This document shows, in pieces, positions 1 through 12,191 of a DNA stretch of 64,000 bases (positions are counted from its first letter, which is position 1; each line of letters opens with the position of its first letter). The translations under genes were made by a program, and so were the position numbers. The stretch covers positions 620,001 to 684,000 of the forward strand of contig JAALGY010000032.1 of NCBI GenBank assembly GCA_032358165.1, given 5' to 3'. Below the pieces are notes generated by a model. The model saw nothing but the letters and a program-made list of their open reading frames with translations, did no database searches and was not told the DNA's origin. Origin of the DNA: Diplosphaera chodatii (taxonomy: Eukaryota; Chlorophyta; Trebouxiophyceae; Prasiolales; Stichococcaceae).

Positions 1-50
1 GGCATGGTTGAACAGAACACATCACTGTCAAGTGTAAATCTAATGCATAC

Positions 51-794
51 CTATGGCATAGTAGCCATTGTAGAGGAAGCTCGCTGCGGCCACGACTGAA
101 AAGGCCTTCAGCATTGCCTGGGACACAGCAAGCCTGGCAGTCAGCACAATGCACCTACCAGGGACATAGCATGCATGCAGACAGGCCTCCCGAGGGGGGC
201 AACGCGGTCAGCAGCCCGAGCCTTGCCATGAGGTTGTCCTACAGGACCCTGGATACAGGTCCCTGCCATCGTCACTCGACACTCGCAAACAAGCAGCCAG
301 CAGAGGCAGGTGGTGACAGGCACAGCGGGTACGGGATCGTTGCGCAGCATCCTCACTGCGGCAAACTGCACCTTGGACTTCTTGGGGTTCCTCTGTGGCT
401 TCGCGTTGTTCCTGGCCGGTGGCGCCGCCTGTGCAGGCGGTGCGGCCGGCCCCGCTGCACGCTTCGCCAGCCTTGGTGCCGGCAGCACGTTGGACAGTAC
501 CTCCTGCACTCGGGGGCCTCACTTGAGTGGCCAGCAGTGTGAATCGAGTTCAGCATGGCTTGACTGAGCCAAAAGCACTTCTGCCAAAAAGTACTTCTGC
601 ATCTGCCAATGCCGCTGTCACAACTGGTTGGCGGGGCTGGCCACATAAAGATCAGACGGTGACTGTGAGTCACAGGCACTTGCGCGCACCTGAGGTGGGC
701 GCATGGGCATCTCAGCGGGTGCAGCACTGCCGTTGTTTGAAGTGCTTGGCTCGGTGGGCGGCACAGGGGTGGCTGGCACACCAGCTGGTGTCGC
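51..794 (-). CDS. Rieske oxygenase paralogue, 5' part only (runs off left edge)
   Basis: Three internal exons can be read on the minus strand: 794-690, from 503 down to a donor near 320-360, and 117-51. They match the order and splice phases of exons 2, 3 and 4 of the complete Rieske gene at 3793-7768. The first two end in MRPPQ against HSPPQ just before a GTGCGC donor. The second pair open with VLSNVLPAPRLAKRAA against ALSNIVPAPGLASRAA. The third pair end in NGYYAI against NGWFAI with the same phase-1 donor. The Rieske cluster and iron site would lie beyond base 1, so enzyme identity rests on this similarity alone. The Pro/Ala-rich start resembles a plastid transit region (inference). The first exon with the start codon was not found; it should lie between 795 and about 1000. 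Confidence 0.6.
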
Positions 795-1240
795 CTGCAC
801 CGGGTTGACAACTGCTTTGTGTGGTCATTACATCTTCATGACCTGCATCACCACCGCCATCAGGCCTCAAGTCCAGAGTTTGTGATGCATGGACTGGTGC
901 ACTGTCAGGCCTGCAGGTGCCTGCGGGTCTCTGAAGGTAGAGCCACAACTGGTGTGTCTGGCTGCATCCACAAGCAAGCCTGGCGAGGCCCTTCAGCCCA
1001 GAACCTTCTGTCTAAACCCTAAAGGTGTCACACATACAGGGTGACACCAGGCATCGCATGGGCGGATAATGATACGGCTTGAACCAATGCTGTGAACACC
1101 GTACCCAAGATCGACCTTTCACAGATATCTGTGAGACATCGGTGGAGGAGTTCACTATTACAGCTCCGCTGAGAGTAGTGAGGCGGCATGCTGGCAGACT
1201 ACTGATACGTGAGATTGGTGTAGATACTTTTGTACACACC
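795..1240. other. spacer without resolved gene
   Basis: This stretch should hold the first exon and promoter of the truncated Rieske paralogue, plus the 3' end of the gene to its right. I see no exon with convincing splice sites and composition. Confidence 0.3.
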
Positions 1241-2914
1241 TGAGACGGGTTGGAGGGTGGCACGGCTGCAGCGTCGCTGCCGTCACTCGCGCAGAGAGGT
1301 TCGGGCAGGTCCAAGTGGGGCTGCACCAGAGGTCGTGCCAAAGACGTGCCCGGCTGCCACGCCGGCTGCGCATAGCCCAAGATTGCACAGCATTGCCAGC
1401 CAGTCTTCATGCCTGATCCTTAGTGCAGGTGCACAGCTGACCCTAACCTGCTTGATCCAGAAATGGGCCTAAGCATACAGGCATGTACCTGGAGTCCGCA
1501 CAGCATCCTTTTCAGCTGCGTCACCCATCGGAAGGTGCACTCCAGGCACTTCTGCAGCATCCTCTGCAGGTGTGAACGCCCAATGCCCTGCAGCCAAAGA
1601 AGTCAGCCACCCTGGACAACTTGTGCAGCGGCATCATGCTGCAACCAGAGGCTGGTCGCAGATGCCGGACCTATTCCACGTGTGGTTGCACACCCACACA
1701 TTTGGTTCCTCAAGACCTCCAAGGCATGTGTGTCAGTGGCACGCACCGAGACCTTCGACTTGGCGCCGTGCTGCGTCTGGTTGATGAGCACAATGGTCGC
1801 CCCCAGGACAGCACACAGGGCCGGACTTGCGCTGCAGACCACACCGTTGTGAACAGCAGATTCCAGACGAGGGTCATCACGGCGATGCAACTGGCCGTCA
1901 GACTACTCAAGGGTTGCAACTGGCCGTCACGATCACGACATCCTGGACCCAGCTCACATGTCGGCGAGATGGTCTGCCGCACACAGCAGGCACAGCAGTA
2001 GTGGGCTCGCAACGGCCATGGCCTGCAGGACAGAGTGAGCAATGTGTCATCGGTCTGCATGGTTTAGGCACCATGCAGTGTGCACCGATCCGAATGCACG
2101 TCTCCGAGGGTGACTTCACGCTGAGGGTCCTATAATGCGTCGGGTGCAGCGCTTGCATCAACAAGATACATGAAGTCGACGATCAGCTGCTCTGCCGCTG
2201 TGCTAACAACATCGGCGTGTAGGGTTTTCACTGGAGCTTGCCCTTCCTTCCGACAGCTGACAGACAGATAGCGAGCGATGAAGCCAGGTGCAGCACCTTG
2301 CCGGGGAAGCGCAAGCTCGTCAAACTCCTTCCGACAGCAGGTGCCGGACCACCTAGGGTCCCGTTGTCGCCTCCAACGTTCTCCGCCTTGCGAGGAGCAT
2401 CCTGCAGAAATATCATGTACCCTCCGTTACGATCCTGCTGGGCATCAGTTCGCCGGCCGAAACCAGCCGGCAACATGCACAGCGCTCACAGAACAGGCAC
2501 GTAAAACTGCACAGCGGAGCGGATTGCGCTGCCGGAGAGGGTTCTGCGAGCTCGACGGGCCGCTGGTTGCCGACAGGACGGCAGTGCAACCGGGCATTTT
2601 GACCCCAGATCCGCCCGGGCACCCCAGAAAGGTAGTTTCATGTCATGCTTGGACATTATGTCTGGTCAATATTGTCAGCAGGAGAGGCAGGGCACCTGGG
2701 CAATGTCTGCCTTGCGGCCTGAGATGCCGAAAGCCACAGGCGTCTTGCGCCGTCCGGCGCTCTTGTAGGAGTCTGACTGGGCAGTTGTGACCTTGCTGGA
2801 TGGCCTGTGCATGGTGCGTGCGGCTGCATTAGCCGAAGCTGGTGGTGCGGATGAAACCCTTGTGGCCGGGCTGCAGTAGTGCCACTCACAGGCGAGCTGC
2901 GAAGCGCTGGCCAT
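1241..2914 (-). CDS. putative multi-exon gene, function unknown
   Basis: The clearest piece is a first exon at 2914-2696: ATG in the context ACCATGG, 73 codons, ending in a GCCCAG|GTGCCC donor. Its protein begins MASASQLACEW and is Ser/Ala/Lys-rich, ending RRKTPVAFGISGRKADIAQ. Further coding-like exons on the same strand lie near 2562-2440 (RPVELAEPSPAAQS), 2430-2360 (DAPRKAENVGGDNGTL), 1835-1748 (a hydrophobic ALCAVLGATIVLINQT followed by a basic HGAKSKVS, with TGCAG acceptor and GTGCGT donor) and 1400-1241 (a Pro-rich segment ending PSNPSQ). I could not chain them in phase, so the number of exons and the stop are open. No family is recognised. The N-terminus could be an organelle-targeting or nuclear basic region. 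Confidence 0.35.
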
Positions 2915-3792
2915 GGTTCCACAGAGAGGTCCACTTGGGGACGAGGGAACTGAAGTGTTCAGATGTTTTAGCAGTGCAATGCCCAACAATGAGCCCCGCG
3001 TGCTTGTTTCATGGCAGTATCGTAGCTGGCTGAAAGATGCTTGCAAGATGCTTGGCCCTCGGACACGTGGCAGCGTGCAAGATCCCTCGAAGTGCATAAC
3101 ATTATGCTCCCCGCAGCTGCGCGCAGCATAGACTCACATCGCCGCGCCGTTACAGCACGCATATCCCCCAGCTGCAATCCGCATGCAGGAACGCGCAGGC
3201 GCACTCTTTTCCTTGGTTTCGATTTGATCACTTCCAAGCAGCTGCCTGCCGAGGAAGCCGCCAAGAGGTCATCAGGATAGGGGCATGATTGTCCATCTAC
3301 ATACGGTACACAGCCATGCAAACTGACCTGCAGAAGAACCCTCGGCCTCAACTTAGAGCTCATTGAAAATAGGCACACCCACGACAGCATGTCCAGTGGA
3401 GATGGTGGCAAGCAATCTTGAACACTGCTGATGACTCACACTCCTGAACAATGCAATGAAACTATGAATATGCGGCCGACCTCACAGTTACACAGCGCAC
3501 AACCGCGTCACAACTCTGCATGCGCTGTGCTTGCCACTGCTGCATGCATGCAAATGAAAGCTGTACAAGCCAAGCATTGCTGCACGTCATGCCCTGCGAA
3601 TCCCCTCCGCTCCTGCGAATCCCCTCCACTCCCGAGTTCTCAATTACAGCTGGGCTCTCCCATGCATTTGCGGTGTTCCCGGTGAATACCTGGTCCCGGT
3701 GCTGCAGTTCCGGTTCCACACTTCATGTCGAAGCTTGCACCTATCAGCTACTGTACAAGACCGAGGCCCCAGGCCACGGCGCTCAGGTGCAG
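2915..3792. other. spacer between two minus-strand genes
   Basis: This holds the 3' flank of the Rieske gene and the upstream flank of the gene to its left. No exon stands out on either strand; the short ORFs here lack consistent splice sites. Confidence 0.35.
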
Positions 3793-6700
3793 CTACTCCT
3801 CAGCACGCCATGGCCCCTCCTTCATCCATTTCTGGCACCAGAAACGGCAACACAACGAGTCGTCCTGGTGTCGGGCGCTTGCTGCTGCTGCCGTACAACA
3901 AATCAGGCTGTCCCTAGCACAGGAGATGCAGTGCCAGAGAGCATAGGCTCCTAGCAAGGACAGCGTCATACAGACTGCCGATGGCATCCGCACCTTGCGC
4001 AGGACTCTGTAGGCAAGCTGCACACGGTCGGCAGGGAAGGACACCTGTGTCAAGAGGCCACACTTCATCTACAAATCAACAGATCAAACAGGTCGTGACA
4101 TGAACAGCTGATGTCCTGTTTCCGCCGCCAGCCAGTACGCCGGCAGCACCATGCAGCTTGACAGCTTTGGCAACATCACCATTGATGATCAATGTCGCAC
4201 CTCGTTCTGGATCAGATCTGGACGCAGCTTCTCTAACATGACCTTGTCCTGCAGAATGCACATAGCAAGCGGAGCTTCGCACGGCAGTAGGCATGACAAA
4301 AGTCGCCAGTGGTCGGCGCGGCGCATTCACACTGGACCACACGAGGCATAGTGCACGGTGCCCTCCCCAGGGAAGGCTGCCAATGCACCCTCGGTAGGGC
4401 TACCGGGGGTAGGGCTACCGGCACTATGCCGTCGTGTCAGACACGCCCCGATGATGTATGAAGTTGACCAGCTCACCTCCTTCTGCACCCTGCAGTCAGC
4501 ACAGCCATTTGGGTGAGCTTAAGCCTGTGGCAACAGCGCTGCGACGAGTGCTATGGACGTGGAACATAAGGGTGGACTGCTGACCGCACGCCCAGAGCAC
4601 GGCACTTGTGAAGGTGCGCTCACGCCATCATCGCCTCGTACACAATCTTGTCCCAGATCTCCAGGTTGAGCGCGCAGTTGGCGAGCTCCTTGGCGAAGGG
4701 CGTCTGCAGGCTGCGGACGACGGCGAAGCGGTTGACCGTCGTCTGCTCGTCAACCGGCGCCACGTTGACGAAAGTGGAGATGGAGAGGCCGTTGCCTGGC
4801 ACAGGGGCACACAAGTTGGACTTCGCACGCCACAACGCTCCAGAACGTACCAACCATGTGGTGATCCTGCAGATGGCGCCAGCAAAGGTTGCGCACTGAC
4901 ATGTGGCCCCGCAAACTGGGCCCACAAGCTGGGGGCAAGCTCACCCAGGGTGAATGTAATGACGGAGCTGGCCGGCAGGAACACCTCCAGCTCCACCTTG
5001 ACCTCCTGCACCTGCGACACCCGAGCGACAGCAGGGGTGAGCCGAGCCAGCACCGCCAGGAAAGCGCCTTGACCGCACCCGAGAACTGCTGGCTGCAGAC
5101 AGGCGCCATGTCAGGAGCGTACACATGGTGGTTGCAACTGTAAGATCGCGCTGTGCTGGCACCTTGATTGGGTTGAACAGCGGGTTGACGGGCTGGTTGG
5201 TCAGCGTGAAGCTGGCGGTGATGCCGTACGCCCCCGTGTGCACCCTCAGATCGCGCACTGTGGCATCATTCTGCGGTCGCACACAGCCCGTCATCAACAC
5301 CAGCACTGTCAGTATACCACAGCTGCTGACACTCACCCCAGCTTTTAGCACTGGAAAGGCATTGCAGGATACTGCACAGCTGCTCTACATACAGGCATCA
5401 AACTACCACTGGCTGTTGTACAGGGCCCTACTGGTCACCTTGCTGCCGAAGGCATGCACGAAGAAGATGTGCGCAATGTCCATGGTGTTCTCCATAGACA
5501 CCAGGTGCTCACATGCGATGACCACCTCGCCATACACAGCATGCCACCTGCACGGAGCTCAGACACATGCACTTGCACACTGGCCATCCAGGGTTGAAAG
5601 CCTGCTGAGTCGTGAGGTACAATTCTAAATAATTCACAGGCCCATAGGTGCAGCCCTGGTGGCACTGCAGGATACGCATGAGGCAAGGACAAAGGAAGAT
5701 GTGGTGTATGCAGTGGACTTTCTGAAGTCGCGGAAGCAGCATACGAGAGATCCATCTCGTGTCGGGACAGCTGGGCAACGTTCGGGGGCGACACGGTGCG
5801 CAATGGCACGCACTTGGGGTCCGCCAGCTGGGGGACGAAGGGGATGGGCGGCCGCTGCTCCATCGGCAAGTCCTTCTCGCCATACCACAGCCACACCCAC
5901 CCGCCCTTCTCCGCCACCTCGTAGGCGGCCGTCACCGGCACCTTGGGGCACTGGTACTGCGCCGCGACAGGTGCACACCATGTGGGCACTGCAGGTGTCA
6001 GCTCTGGAGCTGGCAGAGGCATGCGGTGGATGTTGTGCGCCAGAGGGCACCAGCTGTGCGCATACATGTTGAGTCCGTGGCTGCCATTGCTGAAGCAATT
6101 GGCAGCTCCACGTGAGAGCACACCTTGTTGGGCTTGTCGGCTGAGGGCACATCCCGCAGGTAGCCTTTTGCGTCAAATGCAGCGCCGTGGTAGGGGCACC
6201 TCACGCACGTGTGGCCGTCCACCTCGTCCACCCAGCCTGTCAACCGGGTCACAGCACGATGTTACGACTGCTGAGCCAGCCAGACTTGCTATCCCGAGGC
6301 ACTGCGCAGCACATTGCACGTGGAGACTGCGGCGGGGACCAGCTGAAGACATGCGCCCTGGTCGTGACAGCACTGTATGCCAACTGTCAGGGTGGGTACA
6401 GGTGAGAAAATGCAGATGAGACACTGGGGGTCACAACGGGCACACCATCTTGCAGCAGGGCGCCGCGGTGGGGACAAATGGCGTTGATGGCGCACACCGT
6501 GCCGCCCTCATCACGGAAAAGCACGAGGCACTTGCCCAGAGCCTCGACACCCACCGGCTTTCGAGCAATCTCCTTCGCTTGCGCTGCAAGATGCACATGA
6601 GCGTCAGCAATGCAGCGGGCAGGCAATCTGCGGCGGCAGCTGGGAGCACCATGATCAGACGTCCCCAGCAGCCAGCGCACAGGAGCAGCCAAGCAGGCGG

Positions 6701-7768
6701 CCTGAGAGCAGCATGGTCAGACCCCCCTGTGGCCGCCACACAGGAGCAGCCAAATAGGGAAGATGGTTGTTGCCAGCGCGGCACACACCGATGGCGAACC
6801 AGCCGTTCGTGACAAACGCGCTGCGCATGCGCAGCTCCTCCTCGTGCAACGCAGCCGAGCCACCGCTCACAAAGTAGAAGGGGTCCGGCACCGGCACCTG
6901 AAGCATGCCAGGCTTGAGATCAGCAGCTGCCAGCATGAGGACGCAATGCTTGCAGGGCCAGTGCCTTCCTTTACTGGGCAGGTTCCTCTTCGGGCTTCGA
7001 AACGAGGAGAGGTCAGAGGGTCCATGCAATAGGGCAACAGCCGATCTGGAGGGGGACAGCAGCCAGCAATGAGCATAAGATAGCAAGTACAGCAAGTGCA
7101 GGCGGACATGCAAGCATCGCACACAGACCCACAGCACCTTGGAAACCTTCATGTAGTCGCTGCGCATGTCCACGTCAGCCTCGGGCGGCAGCTCCCCAGG
7201 CGCGTCGGGCGGGGCGACAGCGGCTGGCTGTGCATCTGGCGCAGCGGCACGACTTGCCAAGCCTGGCGCTGGCACGATGTTGGACAGCGCTCCCTATCCA
7301 ACAACACGAGGTCGTGTGGGGTTGGCGCCGGGCATTGAGATGGCCTGACCGGGCAAAACAGCATACAGGTGTGCTACTCTACAGGACTTCGTGAGCTGAG
7401 GACGAGCAGCAACCTGCATGCAGACGATGTTGACGGCACAAAGCGCGCACCTGAGGTGGGCTGTGAGGCAGCATGGCGGGGGCCAGGGCTGCAGCATCGC
7501 CAGCGCCCAGGGTAGCGGAGCGACTGGGCGGGGGCATGGGCGCCTGCACCGGCGGGCGAGGCGACGACGTGTCCACCGGCGGCCATGAGTGTGCTGCCTG
7601 CAGGAATAGACAGTGCGCACGAGGTGGCTGTGTCGACATTGGACCCTGATCTTCTTGTGTTGGCGGTGCAGCAGGCGAGCCTGGTCACAAGGCGCAAGGC
7701 ATCCAGCTGGGAGCGGGTGACATCACACCAGCCGCTTCAGCAGTGAGACGGTACAAGGCAGGAGCCAT
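3793..7768 (-). CDS. Rieske non-haem iron oxygenase, PAO/CAO-like
   Basis: Exons (minus): tentative first exon 7768 to about 7730, then 7597-7451, 7293-7147, 6897-6789, 6583-6446, 6236-6124, 5956-5745, 5547-5439, 5270-5163, 5011-4945, 4795-4624, 4489-4477, 4248-4201, 4068-3994 and 3831-3793. All junctions after the first agree in phase, giving about 510 residues. The first 110 residues are Ala/Pro-rich and transit-like. The Rieske [2Fe-2S] motif is CPHRGA...CPYHGA, split by the 6446/6236 intron. The mononuclear iron site is NTMDIAHIFFVH (N-x2-D-x2-H-x4-H) in exon 5547-5439. Family knowledge: such enzymes open or oxidise large rings (pheophorbide a oxygenase, chlorophyllide a oxygenase). The C-terminus stops at MKEGPWRAEE and lacks the CxxC and membrane helices of PAO, TIC55 and PTC52, so substrate and exact subfamily are not assigned. 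A plastid location is inferred. Confidence 0.85.
4393..4419. repeat. tandem palindrome, GGTAGGGCTACC x2
   Basis: The 12-mer GGTAGGGCTACC occurs at 4393-4404 and 4408-4419 (period 15). Each copy is self-complementary apart from its centre, so each can fold into a hairpin. Both lie in the intron just downstream of the 13-nt microexon. Confidence 0.8.
4477..4489 (-). other. 13-nt microexon of the Rieske oxygenase gene
   Basis: The exon ending at 4624 stops in phase 2 (..ATG ATG GC) and the one starting at 4248 begins in phase 0 (GAC AAG..). Direct joining gives a stop within a few codons. A 13-base exon bounded by TGACTGCAG and GTGAGC restores the frame as A-V-Q-K-E before DKVMLEKLRP, a natural continuation. 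It is too short for most gene finders. Confidence 0.7.
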
Positions 7769-7828
7769 TGCAGCACCGTCCTCAGCTGCCCCAACGTGTC
7801 GCCCTGCGAAAAGACATACCAAGCACCC

Positions 7829-9157
7829 TTAGCAAAATGCGACACTGTCAAAGTTGCCCTGCAGCTGGCCCTGCGGTCTGCCAACAGCAACTGTGCTCGT
7901 ACATCATCGTGTCACTGCATCTCCTGCTCACAGTGCATGGCGCGACATGGTTAATAGACTGAGTGGGACGCACCATGGCAGCCCTGTTGCTGGCAGCCAG
8001 GACCATGATCGCACCCGCAGCCGCGACACGGAACAGCACCCAACATGCGCTGCGAAAATCAAGATACTATGAATGATGTATGTGGCAGACCGTGCACATG
8101 CACGATGGGTCCGGCAATGTGCCACACGGCAATCCAGTCGGACATGGACATGCATGCAACCGGATGGACTCCAACATCAGGTGCGTGGGCAGTACCTGAC
8201 GCCCAAGAGATCGTCCTGGAATGGTGCCAGCTGCTCGCATCGTGCGAAGTGGCCCAACGCACCCACCACCTGCAGCAGAACCCAAAGATTGTGCTACCCG
8301 CTCAGGGGGCACCAGGTGTGCCTTTCTTGAGGCATGCCCGGCAATCCCAATCCTCCAGCACTCCTTATCCCTCGACGGAACGCGCTCAGACATGCAATGC
8401 GCGATGCTGCAATGATTGCATCCATGTGTTCGGATGCTGATGAGGGTTTATGCTCGGGGGCGTGCAAATTCATGAAAGCTCCTGATGAGTCAGCGGAGCA
8501 ATCAGGAAGGGTGCAGCACCTTGCTGGTGACATGCTGCGCGACCGACGCAGCTCCTGCGACGAACCCGCACATCAACCAATGTCGGAGGGCCTTCCGTGC
8601 GTTGTCCGTTGCCTCTGTGTGGCAAGCCGCTCCGCCATCGTCACCCTGCAGCATGCACACACCATCGTTAGCGGCTAGAGTGCGTCAATAACAGTTGACA
8701 GCCAAGCGAGCCGTTGATGATTCCTGTATCTCTGTCGTGCGTGCGCAACCTGCGCGGCAGAGTTGAGCCGATGTGCACCCAGCAATACAATTACCACCAC
8801 TGCACCTTGCCGCTCACGATTGTAGCAGTTCCGGGCGGCACCCACGGCCCCGAGGCGTCTTACATGCTACATAAACTCATAATGCATTGATCTGCCCAGT
8901 CTGCACCTCGGCAAGCAGTGTTTCGCCCAGTGCACCTGCGGGTGGATAGGCGTGCCGCTCTTGTCGCCGTCAGCAGACGCACCAAATGTGCTGCGTGGGC
9001 TCGCACGTCTCACAAGGTTGTGATGATCAAGTGAAGCACGTTTGCGTGTACGCCGCGCAAAGCGAGGTGCCGCGGCGCGCGGCGCTGTTGCCTGTGTTAC
9101 GAGCCCCACTGAGAAGCCGCACCGCTGCTGGAGGCAGAGCCCCGCCGCGACAGGCAT
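7829..9157 (-). CDS. small plastid-type protein with one membrane helix
   Basis: Four phase-consistent exons: 9157-8936, 8269-8196, 8049-7974 and 7870-7829 (stop TAA), giving 137 residues; an extra exon in the long first intron is possible. The N-terminus begins MPVAAGLCLQQ and is rich in Arg, Ala and Ser with no acidic residue for about 40 positions, which looks like a chloroplast transit peptide. The mature part contains GALGHFARCEQLAPFQDDLLG, then a hydrophobic segment of about 17 residues (CWVLFRVAAAGAIMVLAAS) and a short tail ending NFDSVAFC. I do not recognise the family. It lacks the ELLNGRLAM-type motif of one-helix light-harvesting-like proteins. Location in a plastid membrane is an inference. 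Confidence 0.6.
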
Positions 9158-9389
9158 CTTCAGTTTGACTGCTTTGATGGCAGATCCGACTCGAGCGGCG
9201 AGGTGAAGCAGACTGGATTGTGAGGCAGCCTTGCTTGAGTATTTGTGTCCCTATTGAGTAGCTGTGGCTAAACCCTGCACGTGGGCGCTCTATCTAATAT
9301 AGTTGACATCTACTCGATGAACATAACGTCCCCTTGGTGCACCTGACATCTACTTGAGGTGCCTCCTGACACGCATCTTGAAGGGATGG
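9158..9389. other. spacer, likely promoter of the small plastid-type gene
   Basis: No coding signal. It is locally AT-richer (around 9285-9345) than its surroundings and contains the near-repeat GACATCTACT(C/T)GA at 9305-9318 and 9347-9360. Confidence 0.4.
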
Positions 9390-12111
9390 TCAGCCCTCAG
9401 CCGACAGCAGGAAGCAGGTCAGGGTGCACAGCTGCCTGCCGGTGCAACACCCAGCTCTCTGGGCAGAAGGCACCTCCAGCAGCACATCCACAGCATGCGT
9501 GTGCAGTGCCATACGTTACGTGCATGCAGTGAGCTCTTGCATCCATGCTGGCGCCTACGTCCGTGTCAATTGAGCTGTACCGTGAAATTGATGAGCTTGA
9601 GGCCATATGACAGATCGTCTTCCACACCTGTAAAAACCAGATGGCAGGTCTCTCGTACCTGTTGGCATGCTAACAACAGGTCTGCAACTCGCCTTCAGGA
9701 GCTGCGCAACTATGACGTAGGGCGCGTGTACAGTTGCACGGCATCAGATGTACAACAGATAGAGCTGAGGTGTTGGTGTGCGCAGGGTTGCCGGCTGCCG
9801 TGTGATCTGACAGATCAGTCGAAGGTGAACCCATTCCGCTGTGCCGCATCTTATGCTAACCGCACAGCATACATGGGCGCATGGCCTTGATAGCGTTGCT
9901 GCTCATCATTGCACAGAGGGTCAATTTGCGAGTATGCTGTCTGCTGCAGCATGTGCACTCCTACGCTGAACCCTGGTGACAGCAGTAGGTTTGTCTCAGG
10001 TTTGAGGTTACCTCAGGTGAGGCGCAACGGGCGCCGCCTCCACAGCTACGATATCACTGATGGCATCGGTGGAAAGCGAGGTTCACTGGTCGCCAAGATG
10101 CATCATGGCCACAGTCTACCGGTATTCACACAAGCCAGCAGTGTTCCACACACTGCACGCATACGACTGCTGCAGTTCGTGTACCTTATCAGGACGAGGA
10201 CCAGTGGTGGAGACAAAACGCCGACGTATGGATGCAGCGTGTACACATCGGTGTATACCGATCACCAAAAGAGAGATTGGCTTCTTGCTGCGGATGCTTG
10301 CGGCGGACGCTTGCTTGTTGACGCTATCGCTGGACTTGGGGCCGAAGTCTTGGGCAGCTCACAATCCAAGCTGGCTGCGCGGCACAGGCAACCAGGATTG
10401 TAGCATGCCTTGGTTCCAGGTGGAACGCAACTCAGCTGCGCGGCCCTTTGGCATTGAGCCTTCCGTTGGGAGAAGTTGGGAGATGTTGGGAGATGCTGTC
10501 ATGCATGCCCCACCGCACCAGCCACTCAAAGCTAGGCCTTCCACAGCGACTGCAGTGCACCGTCCCGCTGACCAGGCAGCCAGCGTGGGCTACCATAAGC
10601 ATCTGTGGAGGCAGTTTGCCCCGGCGTGGTTGTGGACAGCAGCCCGCAGCGGCCGTGACATGTGTCCGTGGACGCACATGCTGTGACACACTGCAGCAGC
10701 GCCAGATTAAAGAAGCGTAGCCACCTTCCTGGGTGCTTCGCGTGCTTTCTTAGCAGAGTCTGACGCATCTGTGTGCAGGATGAAGTCGGCGTTTGGCTGG
10801 ACGACCCGCAGCACGGGCGCTGCCGTCACTCGATTTTCGCAGGCATGCGAAGAAATCTGACAGCCGGCAGTCGAGTGGTGTGGAGGGCCGTCAAACAATC
10901 AGATGAACATGCCCCTACGTTCGCAGCATGTATGTTGGGACCACTCTCTTGGTCTGGGTGTGCAGTATAGCGTCTGAGCTGCGCCGCTTCCCACTCCCAT
11001 GTAAAATGACCTTGTGAAAAAGAAGCAGTGAGGACTCTGCTGCTGCCGGCGGCAAAGCTTACAAAAGCTCAAAGGCATCGAGGCCCCACAACCCGATGGG
11101 CGCTTCCCTTTGCACAAGGCTGGCCACCCTACTTCGGCACGACCGCAGATCTAGGTCTTATGACCAAGCCGAGCTCCCAACAGTGCAGGCAACAACCTCG
11201 CACCCTGCCGGCGCGCTGCAGTACGGGCGCTATTGGTATCGCGTACTGTCCGCAGCAAGACCACTGCTTGCCTGCAGCCCGTGGGCAGGGCGGGAACGCC
11301 GCATCCTGCATGTACAGGTGCGATGGCCCGCCCACTTATTGGAACCTCTGTGCAGCTGTCTACATTGTGTCACCGATCATAGGCTGCTGTGCACCTGAAG
11401 GGGCTCTTCTCGATCAGCTTTGCATCGGTTGCAAAACAATCAGGCTTTTGGGGGTGCATACAGCAACAGTGAGGGCGAAGTAGACAGGCTTTTGTTTGGC
11501 TCGCTGATCAGTTGCGGGGCTTTCGACGCAGCAAGTGGCTTTTGTGGCTGTGTAGCATGCTTCTGAGAGGCCTCTTGGCTGGTCCCAGGCTGCGGCGCAC
11601 ACACACCACTCTCAGCAAGGTTGTCGGAGTTCATGTACTGCACAGCATGAAGAGCGCGCTTTGCGCGATGTGCAGCCCATAAGTGACATTGCAATGCCCT
11701 GTAGACCAGCCACTGGATGTGCGTGCAGGCGTAGCCGTGGCCAAGGCTCTCGAGCTCCTGCCAGCTGGACGACATCGGCCCGGGGGAGGTGCCAGCAGCT
11801 GGCCAAGCTTGAACCTTTACGGCAAATGTGGGAGGTCAGGGCCTACTGGATCATGTAGGGCCTCCTGAAGGGCCTCTGCGCTGCATAGCACAGAGCGATC
11901 CTGCGCAGCAGACGCTGCGCAGCAGGCGGAACGCTGGTGCGCATTAAGCTGGACAGTTGTTGAGGGCGGGTACTGGAGCGCCGCTCGCTCAGATGTCCCG
12001 CTTCCTGTGGCAGAGAGAGAGCGTTAGGACAGCCCGCCGGGCGGCAGCCCGCCGTCTGCCGGCGATGTGCCGGCAGAACTGCAGGCTGCTGCCTTGCCAG
12101 TGACTGATGGC
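9390..12111 (-). CDS. putative multi-exon gene, function unknown, model incomplete
   Basis: Several coding-like minus-strand exons with good borders suggest a gene. An ATG at 11775 opens a 111-codon frame (MSSSWQELESLGHGYACT..., stop 11440). An exon near 10875-10725 reads VTAAPVLRVVQPNADF and ends REAPRK at a GTGGCT donor. It joins in phase to a Cys-containing exon starting near 10690 (CVTACASTDTCHGRCG). Others are near 10350-10260 (DFGPKSSDSVNKQASAAS) and 9628-9582 (EDDLSYGLKLINFT, GTACAG donor). A last short exon joins in phase 0 and stops at 9392-9390. The 11775 ORF may be a separate small gene. An upstream basic frame starting at 12111 could be the true 5' end. No family is assigned. Confidence 0.35.
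10466..10495. repeat. 10-bp tandem repeat, 3 copies
   Basis: TTGGGAGA(A/T)G is repeated three times in a row at 10466-10475, 10476-10485 and 10486-10495. The last two copies are identical. Confidence 0.8.
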
Positions 12112-12191
12112 GCATTGCTGCATATAGACAGCACCAGCCGGGCAGGCGCCCTCGGGAGCCCTCTGTGCCGCAGCGCTGCTGCCACCCTGCA

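Noticed and set aside
10060..10686. 208-codon plus-strand ORF
   Set aside because: No family, no splice context, and coding-like exons lie on the opposite strand here.
10725..10875. Resemblance of VLRVVQPNADFILHTDASD to the RNase H segment of Ty3/gypsy elements
   Set aside because: Only about 20 residues match, no other retroelement domain or LTR is visible nearby, and the exon joins in phase to a Cys-rich exon of an apparent ordinary gene.
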